Made by a program: the position numbers and the translations under genes. A stretch of 64,000 nucleotides of DNA from Liolophura sinensis (Eukaryota > Mollusca > Polyplacophora > Chitonida > Chitonidae). The stretch covers positions 19,911,501-19,975,500 of the forward strand of contig NC_088303.1 of the NCBI RefSeq assembly GCF_032854445.1, written 5' to 3'. The notes under the pieces are model-generated. The model saw nothing but the letters and a program-made list of their open reading frames with translations. It ran no database searches and was not told the origin of the DNA. Positions 12,001 to 27,000 of this stretch are shown here, one piece after another (position 1 is the stretch's first letter; every line of letters starts with the position of its first letter).

Positions 12001-15000
12001 ACTACAAATACAACAATGCTGTCTCCGTTAGATGGCAAAGTACAGCTAAAACATGTCCACAATCAGATTTTAAGTGCTGAAAATAATACTTCAATGCCAA
12101 TGCCAATTAAAAAAATTATGTCATATTTTAGCTTTGGGCAACTGACAGTTATAAAAGTTAACTTATTATGTATTCATGACACAGGTAAACATTAAGATGC
12201 GCATTTTCACTACAAATGACATATATACTATAATTCTCCAATCCTTTCCACCACCACTGTGACGAATAAATTGAAACATTCTGAGAGAACTAATGGGCGT
12301 AGAGAAATAATCTGCACAGTTTTATAAAGTTTGCATCTTTAGTGGCACTGACAAATCACTTTGAGGATCATTTTTTTAATAATAATGATATATTAAATTC
12401 CACTGAAAAAAGTGCTTAGAGGTTGAAAAGGTTGAAGATTTACAGTATGTCAAAAACTGTACCTGGCTGTACAGGTACTTACGTCCCAGGGTAGTCACAT
12501 CAGCATCTGTGAGTACAGTCAACCCAGCATGCTGAAATCAAACACAAATGCCTTTGTAACAAGAAAGAATATTGTATACAAATATGTCACTGACATACAT
12601 ACAAAATATCCAATAAATTTAAAAAAAAAAAAAAAAACCCAAAAAATAATAAAACTCAAAAAAACACTTGACAAGATTTCCAAAAATGGTGCACACAAAC
12701 AGCTCGCCTTGATACACTCACTCTTCCAATTTACACTGAAAACTACTGATTTCAATTGCATATTAATTACTGTGAACAACTTTTAGCACATATATCAAAT
12801 CATTTACAATTATGATTTTTCACCAGCAATATGTCTAATAAACTTACAAAAAACGTCCTGTTGGCATCTACACCATAGCCATTTGCCGTGAAAAAATTGT
12901 ATTGGAACTCATTCTCATTAATTCTCCACTTGTGCAGGTAACTGCCGTTAGCAGGCCAGTCATAGGTTAGCAGCTCGTCGATTACCTGACAACACAGCAT
13001 TAAAGTAACTGATTAATGTTATGTAATCCTTCCTGAAAAGCCTTGCATCTCTGGTTGGGAATCTCAAGTAAAATTTAGAATCGCTATCACCAGTATTGGT
13101 TTATTGTCAAAACATAATATGAGATCACCAATCAGTGCAATTACATCTACAATTCAGCTTCTACGCTAGACTTAAAATGCTAAAATTTGAAAAAATGCAT
13201 CAAATCTGGAACAAAAATATTGCCAAGTTACCAGGTTTTCACTGATGCCGTCATTGAGCCCTCTAGCATAGAGGTCGTAGGGTATGGCTGAGAAGGCTGC
13301 GTAAGACCCGGGATCAGAGAAAGCGTTCACTTCCACACTGTGACGGGTAAAATCCTTACCACGATTGAACCTCAGGGAAATCTGGTGACAAAAAGAAACC
13401 AAGGCATTTAGAGAATCCCACCAACTCGCTTACTGTATGTAGCAGTCAAATAGACAATGGGATCAGAATAAAGATCGATAAAGAGTGAAAATATTGCAAA
13501 GAAAATGTTCATAGCTGATAACGTCTTTCAAACAGACTACAGTTTCATATCATAGTCTCCAAATGATACTTGTCTATACATAAATTGAGGAAATGAAGAC
13601 TGGTTTCCAATGGTGTCTAGTAAAGAACTTGAAGGATGACAGACAACTAACAGCAGTCCCTTGAATTTGGATGTTTACATGCCTTTGATCATAAATTTAG
13701 ATCCTACAGGAAGCTATAATCAAGTTATATTCAGCTTGGTTGAATCTGAAGTGTACCTACTGGGTTAAGACGGGTGCCATTGACGAAGAAGTTGAGGACA
13801 TCAACAACAATTTCCTCTGGCTGGCGGATGTAAAACACTATGATACGGGCACTGGGCACCATGTCACGCGATAGTGCGATAGAGAAAGTCTTTTGACGGG
13901 AAATCATACGTAGCTCATCCCCAATCAGAATGTTTCCCTGGGAGACCACCTATGCATGGAGAGAAAATCAGTTGTTCATAAAACAGTGGAAGACAAAGTG
14001 ACCTTGTTGGGAGCTTGCACCCACCACCTATAGGGGCAACAGCCACTACACAAAGTCAAAGGGAAATTTCTGTTGAACTGGATAGAGGTAGCTAGAACAG
14101 CATGCAGCTATTACAAGAACACATGACACACATGCGTACAGCAAAAACAACACTGCAGACAAGAAATAATGTTTGAACTCATGCATAAGCTCACAGTTCC
14201 ACACTTCATTTAACAATCTGTATATTTTGTTAAGTCATTGTGTTCATTACATCTGTAGAGCATGTGAGGAGAAAAAGGCAAAGCTTTAGGACAAAATTAA
14301 GACAAAACAGACAGAAAGATTAACGTATTTGTCCGAGTGTCCAAGAAAAACTAAACTGACATAAGAAACACAAAACCAACAGAAAACAGACGAGAGACAC
14401 AAAGCAGTTACAAGAAACACAAGACTAACAAAATATACACAAAACTCACAAAAGAAACACAAAACAGATGAAAGAAACACAAAACAGATGAAAGAAACAT
14501 AAAACAGACGAAAGAAACACAAAACACAAACCGACAAAAGTAAGAGTTACAAGACAAATGGTAAAAAGTAAATAAGGTGTATGCACATGCACAAACAGGT
14601 ACATAACTGGGTGAACCATGCAACCAGTGAGGTTTTTTTTTCAAGAAAAAAATACTGTCAGCAAATGATGTGCAAAAAAATGTGCCTTTTTAGCACGCAT
14701 ACCATCTGACCAGTTCACTGGCTTAAAACTCATATTTTAAGCGTTAATGTATTAAATGTTACAAACCACTCTAGTTCTACAGCACTCTTAACCTGGTACA
14801 TGCACAGGTAAGAAGTACACAGGTAAGAAGTACACAGGTAAGAAGTACACAGGTAAGAAGTACACAGGTAAGAGCGATTAATTACCTGATAATAAATCTT
14901 TGGCACATATAAGCTGGTCTTCACATGAAATATGGCATACTGATTCACCTGGAACAATAAAACATCACAAAATTACGACTTGTTCACACCATGTACATTT

Positions 15001-18000
15001 TGGTTAATTATATAAAAATATGACAGGCAAACAGCCATCACACAGATAAGATATACAACACTGAATTAGTTTGCAACCAATAAATCCCTGGCAGGAATAA
15101 AAGAGTTTAATTCAACTGCTCTACAAACAGAGCAATCAAGCATTTTCTCCTCGATACTACATATATATTACGTACATACTACATATATACATGCATGTAT
15201 TTCTTAGCCTGCATCACCATTTCACATAGTTTATTCAATTTGGACATGCTTTACTATATTCGCCATTTTTTTTCTCTCCAACAATCATAATCTGTATGTT
15301 TACATTTATTTATTTATTCACTTGGAGTTCTATGCTCTACATATGTATACATTTATTGCACTTATACAACGGCTGCCAACATTATGGTGGTAGAAAAACA
15401 CCATAGCCAGAGGGAAACCCATAACCATCCACAGGTTACTGAGAAACTAGGCAGATATAGGGCCTGGAGATAATGACCACTTTCACAAGTTACCTGACAA
15501 ACCACTGGTTCTTGATTGGACGCCAAGGGTAAAACCATAGCCCTTGATACAGCCACATTTGTCAATGCCAATAGGAGAGATGCAAGAACAGCAGGTTCCA
15601 ATATAAAACCACTGTTCCAGAAGTCAAGTTAATGTAATTGCCTTACCTTAGGGCTACGTGTGGATGTCGTCACAGATATATAACTCCTGCTGGGGGAGTG
15701 GTACTTGTGAGCTCGCAATTCTATTGGTCTCACGGATCTTGCTCCATCATAGGTTGCCTTAGTATGTAAAGAAAGATGTAAATATGTTCAACATTTTAAC
15801 AATTTTAACTCATAATTAACCGCCATTGTCAGCAATTGTCTTCTGTACACTGCCTTACACCACACTCATCTGCAAGACAACTGGCTCTTTTTCCTTCCAG
15901 CTACCACACTGCAATATATATGTAATTTACAAGTACAAGACAGAAACCTTAAAATATAATTCAGTCACATTTACTTTAATTGAGTAGTGAGAAACCTGCA
16001 GGCTTGTAACCCACGGCCCTTTACAGGTCGATCACTTAATCTTAAGTACCAAAGCCATGATAAAAAGTAAGAATTACTGAATGGTGTGCAACTGTCCCCT
16101 ATAACAACTACCTTACCGTAAGTTTGAGATTCACAGCTTCACTGTGAACTTCAAAGGCGAATGTGGCTAATCCATTAACAGGTAGTTTGGTGACAGGACT
16201 GAGTTGCCCTGCTCCACCACCCGAAGACAGAGATGGAATCACTGTTATACCCCGAGTTTCGTCCTGAACAGGTGTGCCATCTGCATGGGAAATTGCCACC
16301 TGCCAAGGTAAATCAAAATTTAGCGAACATCCATCAGTTACACAGCCATAATTGCCTTCTATATTTACTATGGTTATTCACTGAGTGGAAGAATTTACTT
16401 ATGCATCTGCTTGTTGTTTGCCACCTTGCTCAAGAAGTTTCAACCGTATATATGACAGTGTTCAGCTTCGTGGGTGGACCAAGCAGCAATGACTAGGGCT
16501 GAATAGCCAACCTTTGGCAAGTTATGCCAAAGAAATCACTCGCATTACAATGATAAAACTTTTCATAGGTAGTTTTACATCCTACTCAAGATGATATGTC
16601 TGAAATACCAATGATCATGTTGGATGATGGGTAGAAGGAACCACTACCCATGGAGCAAGCATGCACGAGAGGCCTCTTGATGACAAGTCATAGGTGAGCC
16701 ATCAGAAGCTGGATCACTGCATTCCGCTGATGGGGAGCTATTTGCAATAGGGGATCTTAATGCTAGGCAGGGCCTCTATATATTAATTAATTAAATAATC
16801 ATCTAAGCAATAATAACCCCCACACACTTACAGTAGCTGTGAAGACAGAGCCAGGTTTAAATGTGCGGATGTTGTCCCCCACCCACTTGACGCTGATCCT
16901 CGAGGTGTAACAGAAGGTACTCCCGTAGCCAGTTCGCTCCATGGCAAGGAACCAGTCATAGGTTGTCACATTAAACATAAACTCCATGTTTTCCATGGTC
17001 TGAGCATTGGCTTTTCTCAGCAAGTCTTCTCGGCTGAAGTATATGTTAATCCTACCCTCAAACTGTCAACAAAACGGTAACATTTAGTCACTTAATTCAG
17101 TAATAATGTAGCCATATTATGGTGATTATATATTAACGTGATTGGTGCCTCTGTGGCCAAAGCAGTTAGCACATGAGAGTGGCGCAATGACCCAGCAGCC
17201 TCTCACCAGGGGTCGCTGTGAGTTCAAGTCCAGCTCATGCGGACTTCCTCTTCGGCCGTACATAGGAAAATCTGCTAGAACCTGTGGATGGTCGTGGTTT
17301 TACCCCAGCTTTGCTCGGTTTCCTCCCACCATAATGCTGGCCTGGCGACCACTGTCATTTAAGTGAAATATTTTTGAATACAACATAAAATCAAATAAAT
17401 CAATGTTTTTGTGATTGGTGCTTATATAATGCCATTCTCGGGAATTTTTAACTTACACAATGGTCGTTTGTTTCATGCATTAAGGATGGAGGAAATCCTC
17501 GGCATAATCCACCAGCCTTTTCCACGTGAAATCCACATACACATATATCCACCATACTTCTAAGACATAAACCAACTTACATATAACCAACCACATACCA
17601 GACAAACCTCGACCTAAAGCTGCTGCCAACTGAAACAGCGTGAGATGGATTTGATATTTCCATGGCGAAAGACCTGATGAATGCAGTGAGTCAGCGCTAT
17701 AACCATCTGAGTCAATGAGGTCCCAGGGAAAAGCTTATTAAGTAAAGTAGCTTAAATCTCAAAAAAAAAAGTTGACATAACTATAAAGGTATATACTACT
17801 AGCGTTCAATGTCAAATAACTATTAATACCATTTCTTTTCATACTGTTTGTATGAAATAATTGTTTTTAATGCCCTACTAAAGAATGCTTCACTTATTTG
17901 ACATCATGTATACATCCGTTCTCTAAAACCTGTGTGTAAATTAATGAAGGCTCAGAACAACAACTGGTGAGTTACAATGGGAAGACACATTCAATCCACA

Positions 18001-21000
18001 GGATATATCCATAAACAGATGTGTTCAGGAAGATTTTTTTTCAAATTAATCTTACATATTCCACTGTTTGCTCTAAGGTTGGATAGAAGTAAGGGTTTCT
18101 CCAGTCGTATCTCCCATTGGCAGGAACTATGGTGACTCTGATTGTGGCATTCCCAACCACAGCTCGACCACTCGTGTGACTGGAATCAAAACGCAATCAC
18201 ATGTTAAAAGTCAGGGTAAACATGCATCACAATCTGGAGGAAGTCATATGTGGACATAGTGCAAACAAGAACAAGTGAAATCGTGAAAATAAACAGATTT
18301 ACAAAATTACTAACGTAGTTAAAATCATGCTACATCAGATGTCTTGTACCATTTATTTATTTATCTATTTCATTGGTGTTTAAAGCCGTACTCAATAATA
18401 TTTCACTTATACGACGGCAGCCAGCATTATGGTAGGAGGAAACTGGGCAGAGTGTCTTGTACCAGCAGTGGATATTATGCTGACATGAGCCTATCCATGT
18501 TTGCATCATGGCAGCACACATCTATAGGCTATCCAGGCATGATAAACATATCTAATCTTTTGTAATTATCATTTCTGACCCATCAAACAGAGATTTCCTA
18601 ACTCAAAATCTTAATATTACAAAAGATACAATTTTTTTTCCAAACAGTATAAACAAAACGATGAAAAAAATACAATGAATACATATCTTTTACACTAAGT
18701 CTAAATTTTATTACTGTTACAGTTATCTAGCCTAGTGAAACTACTAACAACCATTAATTCTGTTGATAACATACAGTTACCCCTTTTTTACATTAGAAAG
18801 GTATTTTGAAGTTTGCTTGAAAGGTTGGAGGATATCCTACTTGAAAAGTAGGTCTCTCAGCAATCTGTGGATGGTCATGGGTTTCCCCTGGGCTCTGCCC
18901 CAGTTTCATCTAACCATAATGCTGTCCACCTTCATATAAATGAAATATTCTTGAGTACAGTGTAAAACACCACTCAAATAAATAAAAGAAAAATGTAACT
19001 TTCAGCTACAAAAGTAGTATTTTATAACAAATTATTTCCCTCTAAAATGCAATTTTGTGACAAAATGTTAGGTGACTTACAGTATTTAGACTGTGTGATG
19101 TGAAGGACATCTGTTTTGTTTCCACTTTCTATGTCAATTTAACTTTATCTGACCCTCTGTAAGAACAGACACAGGCTCTGACAGTTCTACACTTACTTAG
19201 CGTTTATGATTCCCTCGATTCCAGTGCATCATCCATGACATATGGAGGAAACTGTGACATTGACATCATAACGAGGCTCCCCTGTCACAGAAATGACAAA
19301 CATCTTATTTCATTCATCAGTAACTGGTTAATGCCTGCTTGCTTGTTAATATTCCTTTTCAGCAACATTTACGGATAATAAGTAGCTGTAACTGAAACTG
19401 ACAAAAACTTCAATTTATTTATTTTGGTTTAATAATTGACTCTTTAATTTTCACTTCAATTTTATGGGTGTGCAGGGGAAAACCACCAAATTTTGGCAAG
19501 TATCTGACACACTTTTGCAGGTGTGATGTACAGATATGGACACTATGTTTGGTAAAGACAAGGGGCCACTTTCACAAACCTATGTAACTTGTAAACATGT
19601 CACTTTATGGTACTATTACGTCTTTTACAAAAAATGTTATGAGAAATTCGACTTAAGAAAATTTTGTGAAAGAGGCCCCTGTAGTCTTGATCTTCATGAA
19701 TTCATGTTAAGATTGAGCAAAAAGCCACACAAGTGTTGTGAACACGTTATTTTCATCAAAGCACCAGTCCATCAAAGCTTAACGTCACATTGGCAATATT
19801 TCAGCCTGATGTCGTGCTAGCAGGGGAATCCATAGCTTTATTTTAATGCAGTAGTAAGTCAGTGAGGTATTAACATACAGCGTACAGATATTGTATTAAT
19901 ATCGGCTTCCAAAACTGAGTTGTTCAGATTTATATATACATCATCAACTTCAGTAGTATTTGTATTCCCTTATATTACAAAAACAATCCCTTACAGGCAA
20001 CAGACAATGAACTTATGTCTTAAATAATGATTTACTGAATTTGAATTTAAAAACTGAATTTAAATGGAAATGATGGTGTTGCTCAAATTTATCTCCTTAT
20101 TTAAGAAACACATTCCATATTTCACAAGTAGATGACACCACACACTATAGAATGTATATGTGCATGTGGCATATACTAAATACTTACAGAATTCTATGAC
20201 CCGGAATTCCTTCATATAATTATAACCCTGCAAGAAGAAACATAAATTTAAAGCCTTGTGTCACTTGAATATTATATTCACAGTGCAGGAAACCATTTCT
20301 GTAGGTCATAAAATCATAAAAAATTAGCTTCACATGATCTTTTCATGTATTAAAATTAGAATAGCAGAAATTTATGTACAAAAGCATTTACATGTTTTAC
20401 CATCATGTGGGGCCCACATGTAAGCGTGTACATACAAGTGAAATTCCCTTTGGTCTCATACTATAAAAACATGACTTACAAAGGCGCTGACTTTTATTTT
20501 CATGTGCCATACGTTGGCTGGTCTGCTAATGCAAAACTTTGATTCACAAAACCTAAACGAAAAAAAAAAAAAGAAACAAAAATTTATTTAAATATAAAGA
20601 GGAGCCTCAAAACAGTTGTAGACACAAAAAATAAAATGTGTCAACATTTTCCATTTAAAATGTAACACCATTTCTTCTTTTACAATGTGATGATAAGTGG
20701 CAAGCTACATGTTAACAAAAATCTTTACTTCTGAATACAAATCATTTTCCAAACTAGAGTACCATGAGGAGTAGCCTATATTTTTTGTTCTGAAATGTAT
20801 ATGACTGTGAACACAGTTAGCCTTTGTTCGCAGTCAACTATTCGATGAGGAGAAGTCCTTATTTTCACTTATATATCATTGCTTTAGTAAGACTATATTT
20901 GAGTCGTTCTAGATAGCATAAAATCTCACTTCTAAAAAACTTCACATCTAGACACAATTATTTTTAAAACTAACTCCTGTGGGACGCTGTTATCAACATC

Positions 21001-24000
21001 CCTTGAATAGTGGACGGAATATCTAACTGAGCCGCCAGAGACACATTTCTAACATTAATACATTCCTACTTAGTACATAAAGTAAGTGGTCAGAGAGGTA
21101 CTTGACATAACCTTTATTTCTGACCTCAGCCACTAGGGGGCGCTGTTACCAACATCCCTTGAATAGTGGACGGAATATCTAACTGAGCCGCCAGAGACAC
21201 ATTTCTAACATTAATACATTCCTACTTAGTACACAAAGTAAGTGGTCAGAGAGGTACTTGACAGAACCTTTATTTCTGACCTCAGCCACTAGGGGGCGCT
21301 GTTACCAACATCCCATGAATAGTGGACGGAATATCTAACTGAGCTGCCAGAGACACATTTCTAACATTAATACATTCCTACTTAGTACACAAAGTAAGTG
21401 GTCAGAGAGGTACTTGACAGAACCTTTATTTCTGACCTCAACCACTAGGGGGCGCTGTTACCAACATCCCATGAATAGTGGACGGAATATCTAACTGAGC
21501 CGCCAGAGACACATTTTTCACGCAAAAACACTCAGTAGTTAAAGTAAATAATCAGTAGGCTACCTGACAGAGATTTTATTTCTGACATCAGTCACTCGGG
21601 GGCGCAGCTACAAACACCTGACGAATGGATAAATGAATAGCTATCTGAACCAACAGACCCACATTTTTCACGCAAAAAACATTCCTGCTTGGTAATTAGG
21701 TGGCCAGAGGACTCGCTGACAGAGTCTTTATTTCTGACCTATGTTAAACATGTGACTCTGTTGGCTCAGTTGGCTGTTTGCAGGCTGTAATTAGTAACAG
21801 AGCCCACCTAGTGACTGAGGGCAAATAAAAAGATTCTGTCAGGTAGTTATCAGGCCACTTACATTATGTACTAAGTAGGAATGTTCTGGCGTCAAAAATG
21901 TGGCTCTGGCAGTTCAGTTAGTTATTCGCGGGGTGTTGGTAACAGAGCCACCTAGTGACTGAGGTCAGAAATAGAAGTTCTGTCATGTAACCCTCTGGCC
22001 ATTTACTTTATGTACTAAGTAGGAATGTTCTGGCGTCAAAAATGTAGCTCTGCCGGTTCATTTAGCTCTTAATGGGGTGTGGTAACAGAGCCCCTAGTGG
22101 TAAGTTTCACAAGTAATTGTGTCTAGATGTACAATTTTTTGGAAGTGAGATTTTGTGCTATCTAGAACCACTCAAATATTTATAAAATTGTCAAAATAAA
22201 GCAATTATATATAAATCAAAATAAGGACTGCTCCCCAGCAAATAGTTAACTGCTAAATGCTGCCTTCACAGGCATGAAATGTATTACATTTGTTGTTTCA
22301 ATGTTATTAAAATACAAGGTTCAGAAGCATTTTGTTTACATTCAGTTATATCTTATTTCTGAAAACATTCCTTAGGTGAAACAAAGTCTACAAAAAATTG
22401 ACTGTTTTTGTAGGAATTTACTGCTCAGTGTATTCATTTATTTGATTAGTGTTTTACACCCCTACAAGAATATTTCACTTATACTACGGCTGCCAGCGTT
22501 ATGGTGGGAGAAAATAATGCTCAATGTAGATTGCATGTTTACTGCACTCACCTCCTGTTTCCATGCGCCACAAAGATTGTCACAAATTGATGGGAAAGAA
22601 AGAGAAAAAGAAATCTTAATTTAATATCCTGTATGTTAAGAGAGATTTTGCATGCAATTTCACTTCAAACTATTTTAATCAGTACATAAATACAATCAGC
22701 AGCACTATAGCTATGATAGTATAACATTAAGAGACAAAGAAGAGTATAGAAGTGTTTTTAACAATTACCCATAACAATGACTTAATCAATGAAAAAAATG
22801 ATATGATTTTGTCATAAAAATCACTTTACCTGCACATGATAAGGTAAATACACCCCAGCATTTAGTGCATGTAGGGTTTAGGATGCAGGCGTAAGATATA
22901 ATATGTGTAAGGGTTAAGATACAGGTAGATTTATACCAGCTTAAGGGCATGTCAGATTAGGTATACATATACACAAACTTTATATGACATCAGAAAAACA
23001 TGCCTGCATTTGTCTGTTGTCCTAGCCATCGGCGAACAGCAAAGCCTGATGGGTCCTAAAACAAAACAAATCAAAACACTGACAAAGACTTCATCTCTTT
23101 CAACTTGCATATTAATGACAAAGATACATTTTATTTATTTATTTGATTGATGTTTTACTCTATACTCAAGGATACCACAGCATTTCATTTGCAGGTCAGA
23201 CAGCAGTCAGGCTGAATGGTGGCATGGAATTCATGTAGGGCAGAATCACACTTTAAAGGCAAAGACCTCTAAAAATCAAAGTAGGTGTTACTAAATAGAC
23301 CACTTAAAACTATACATAAATATACTTTCACTTATTTTTTTAGATTTTTGTGAAAAGGGTTAAAGCACCCAAACATCTGAATTCTAAGGTGGGCTTTATG
23401 GACCATACTATCAGAGGTTAGGAACTCTTGACATCATAGGAAATTTTGTCAACTCTAGCAATGAGTTAGAATAACTCTTTTTACCCATGAGTGAAAGATT
23501 ACTTAAATGATGTTCCAAAAAATGACTTAATTCTGGTGAACATCATGAAAGATGACGAAAAAAAGGTCAGAGTTTCTAGATACCGTTAGTATGGCTATAA
23601 AGTCCACAATAGGTTTCAAATACTTTAATCCCTTTTAACACTCTTAAAAAATCTGAAAAAATAAATGAAAGAATTTTTTTTTTTTTTTTTGATTGGTGTT
23701 TTACGCCGTACTCAAGATGGTGGGTGGGTTATGGTGGGTGGAAACCAGGCACAGTCTGGGGGAAACCCACGACCATCCGCAGGTTGCTGGCAGACCTTCC
23801 CACGTACGGCCGACGAGAAAGCCAGCATGAGCTGGACTTGAACTCACAGCGACCGCATTGGTGAGAGGCTTCTGGGTCATTACGCTGCGCTAGCGCGCTA
23901 ACCGACTGAGCGAAAGAATTTTTACGCATCATTTTCAGTTCATCTCTGTATGATGAGCCTTACTTCAGATTTTAGCTTTCTTTAAATGGAGATTTACATG

Positions 24001-27000
24001 TTACCAGACAGATGTGGAGACCAGAAAATCTCCTGGTAAAGCTGTATTTAATGCTTGACAGGGTTTCCAACCAGGAAACAAATGTTTTAAAGATTTTCTA
24101 GAAACTTACAGATCATTTATTTATTTGATTGGCGTTTTATGCCAAACTCAAGAATATTTCACTTATATGACTGCAGCTATCATTATGCTGTGAGGAAATC
24201 ACGCTGAGCCAAGAGCATGAGTATCCGCAGGTTGCTGACAAATTTTCCCACGTATGTCTGGAGAGGACACCAGCATGAGCTGGACTTGAACTCACAGCAT
24301 TGGTGGGAGGTTTCTGGGTCATTGCAGGATTCTATTCAGATTTCATGGCTAGGGAGGCATAGCCATCATTCACCTGAAGTTGCATCAATATAACACAAAC
24401 TATCAAATTTACATATTTATGCAATACACCATAATTGTATATATACCAACTTGAAATACTCACCAAAACGAAGATTGTCATGCTCCCGTGGCTGGGCATC
24501 ATGTTGGGCAGGATTGGGATGATTCGAAACCTTACTGTAACACAAAAAAAACAAAATCATAAAATAACAGGATTTCAAGGAGGGCATATCCGATACACTG
24601 TATTTCATCTAAAGTTTAGCATTTTTTAAGCGAGGTGTTCTTCTTGATTCTGATCGATTCATTCACCTTATGTGCCACTTAAGAGTTTTTTTGTGAAGCT
24701 CAATACATTTCTTATCAGAGCAACTTAAGTGCTGGCATGGGAAGTATCAGTTTATGGCCTTTTTGTTCTTCTGAAAACTATGCAGTTTACTAAACATTTG
24801 CTTCTTATTTGTCTATTTAAATTAATATTCAAGAACTAAAATTTCACCTGTGTGACAACACTACAGACAAAAGAAACCATGCAGATTACGGCACCAAAAT
24901 GTGTTTGGATCATGGGGCTAGGAAACTGTACAGATCACGGGGCTAGGAAACTGTGCAGATCATGGGGCTATAGGAAACTGTACAGATCATGGGGCCAGGA
25001 AACTGCAGATCATGGGGCTATAGGAAACTGTGCAGATCATGGGGCTAGGAAACTGTACAGACCACGGGGCTAGGAAACTGTGCAGATCATGGGGCTATAG
25101 GAAACTGTACAGATCATGGGGCCAGGAAACTGCAGATCATGGGGCTATAGGAAACTGTGCAGATCATGGGGCTAGGAAACTGTACAGATCATGGGGCCAG
25201 GAAACTGCAGATCATGGGGCTATAGGAAACTGTGCAGATCATGGGGCTAGGAAACTGTACAGATCACGGGGCTAGGAAACTGTGCAGATCATGGGGCTAT
25301 AGGAAACTGTACAGATCATGGGGCCAGGAAACTGCAGATCATGGGGCTATAGGAAACTGTGCAGATCATGGGGCTATAGGAAACTGTACAGATCATGGGG
25401 CCAGGAAACTGCAGATCATGGGGCTATAGGAAACTGTGCAGATCATGGGGCTAGGAAACTGTACGGACCACAGTGCTAGGAAACTATGCAGATCATTGGG
25501 CTATAGGAAACTGTACAGATCACGGGGCCAGAAAACTGCAGATCATGGGGCTATAGTAAACTGTGCAGATCATGGGGCTAAAGAAAACTGTGCAGATCAT
25601 GGGGCTATAGGAAACTGTGCAGATCATGAGGCTATAGGAAACTGTGCAGATCGTGGGGCTAATGAGAAACTGTGCAGACCACGGGGCTATAGGAAAGTGT
25701 ACATATCATAGGGCAATAGGAAACTGTGCAGATCATGGGGCCACACAAAACTGTGCAGATCATGGGGCCATAGGAAACTGTGCAGACCAGGGAGCTAGGA
25801 AACTGTACAGATCATGGGGCCAGAAAACCACAAATCATGGGGATATAGGAAACTGTGTAGATCACAGGGCTATAGGAAGCTGTGCAGATCATCGGGCTAA
25901 GAAACTGTACAGACCATGGAACAGAACCACTGTTCAGATCCTGGAGCTAAGGTAACCGAGTAAATGGATATTTATTTATTTAGTTATTGGTGTTTTATGC
26001 CATACTCAAGAATATTTCACTTTTAAGACAGCGAGCACTATTGTGGTTGGAGGATACCGAGCAAAACCCGGCAGGTGATCCACGACCATCCATAAGTTGT
26101 TGGCAGCTAGACCTTCCCAATGACGACCGGAGAGAAAGGCAACATAAACACTGGTGAAAGGTTCTGGAGTCACAGTGCTGAGTGGGCACGCTAACCACCG
26201 AAGCCCCTTTAGTAGATGTAACATGTAACATTACCTGTCTGTCCTTGTCTGTAGATCGGTTTGCTCATCTGAATGAACACTGAAGTTCTCTTCTGATCAA
26301 ATTCAATGTCCGTCTCATTCTTGAAAACAAAGCCACTGCTTGTCCCACTCAGGCTACCGATCACCCTCAGCTTATACTGCCCTGGGGTCAGGTTGCTGGG
26401 AATCTGGGGGTGTGGGGCATAAAATGTCATACATGTACAGTTCACTGTTTCTAATATTTATCTATGAACATGTTTCATATCCACAGAAATTGCATGGCAT
26501 TGGAACCCTGACTGCATGAGATAAATAAGTTTTTTCATCAGTTGATTTAAGATTTACTGGATAATGAAGAATTTACTGGACATTTCATATCAACAACTCA
26601 CCAACATCTGCAGGATCCTACTGCCTTCTCTGTCAAAGGTTAACTTGGTGTCAGAATACTGAACATCGCCCTTGACAATTGATATGGTAATATCCAACTG
26701 CGGGTATTCCAGTTTTAAAACTGCAGCAAAGACATTGATCACTTGCTGTGGTCGAATTTTTCTGGGAGCTAGAACTAAGTAAGTCCTGGAAACAATGACA
26801 ATAACATATATCATAACATAATTTAGGTGACCTAATCTCTTTATAAACTTAGACAAAGAATAAAAAACCCAGTTTCCTTCCATGTTCCCAGAGACAAACA
26901 CTCTAACCAATCACTGATGTGGCATTAAGCCATAATCATTCATTCTAACCAATCAGTCATAATAGCAAGTAAATAGCTGGATTTCATCCAGCACAGGACA

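Noticed and set aside
22535-22575. Extra Mcr-like exon ending at a strong GTGAGT donor
   Set aside because: No suitable acceptor gives a frame-compatible length or a family-like peptide between exons 5 and 6.
24852-25955. Plus-strand ORFs with repeated CADHGAIGN peptides
   Set aside because: Products of the 25-27-bp satellite, opposite to the host gene's strand and without start context or domains.
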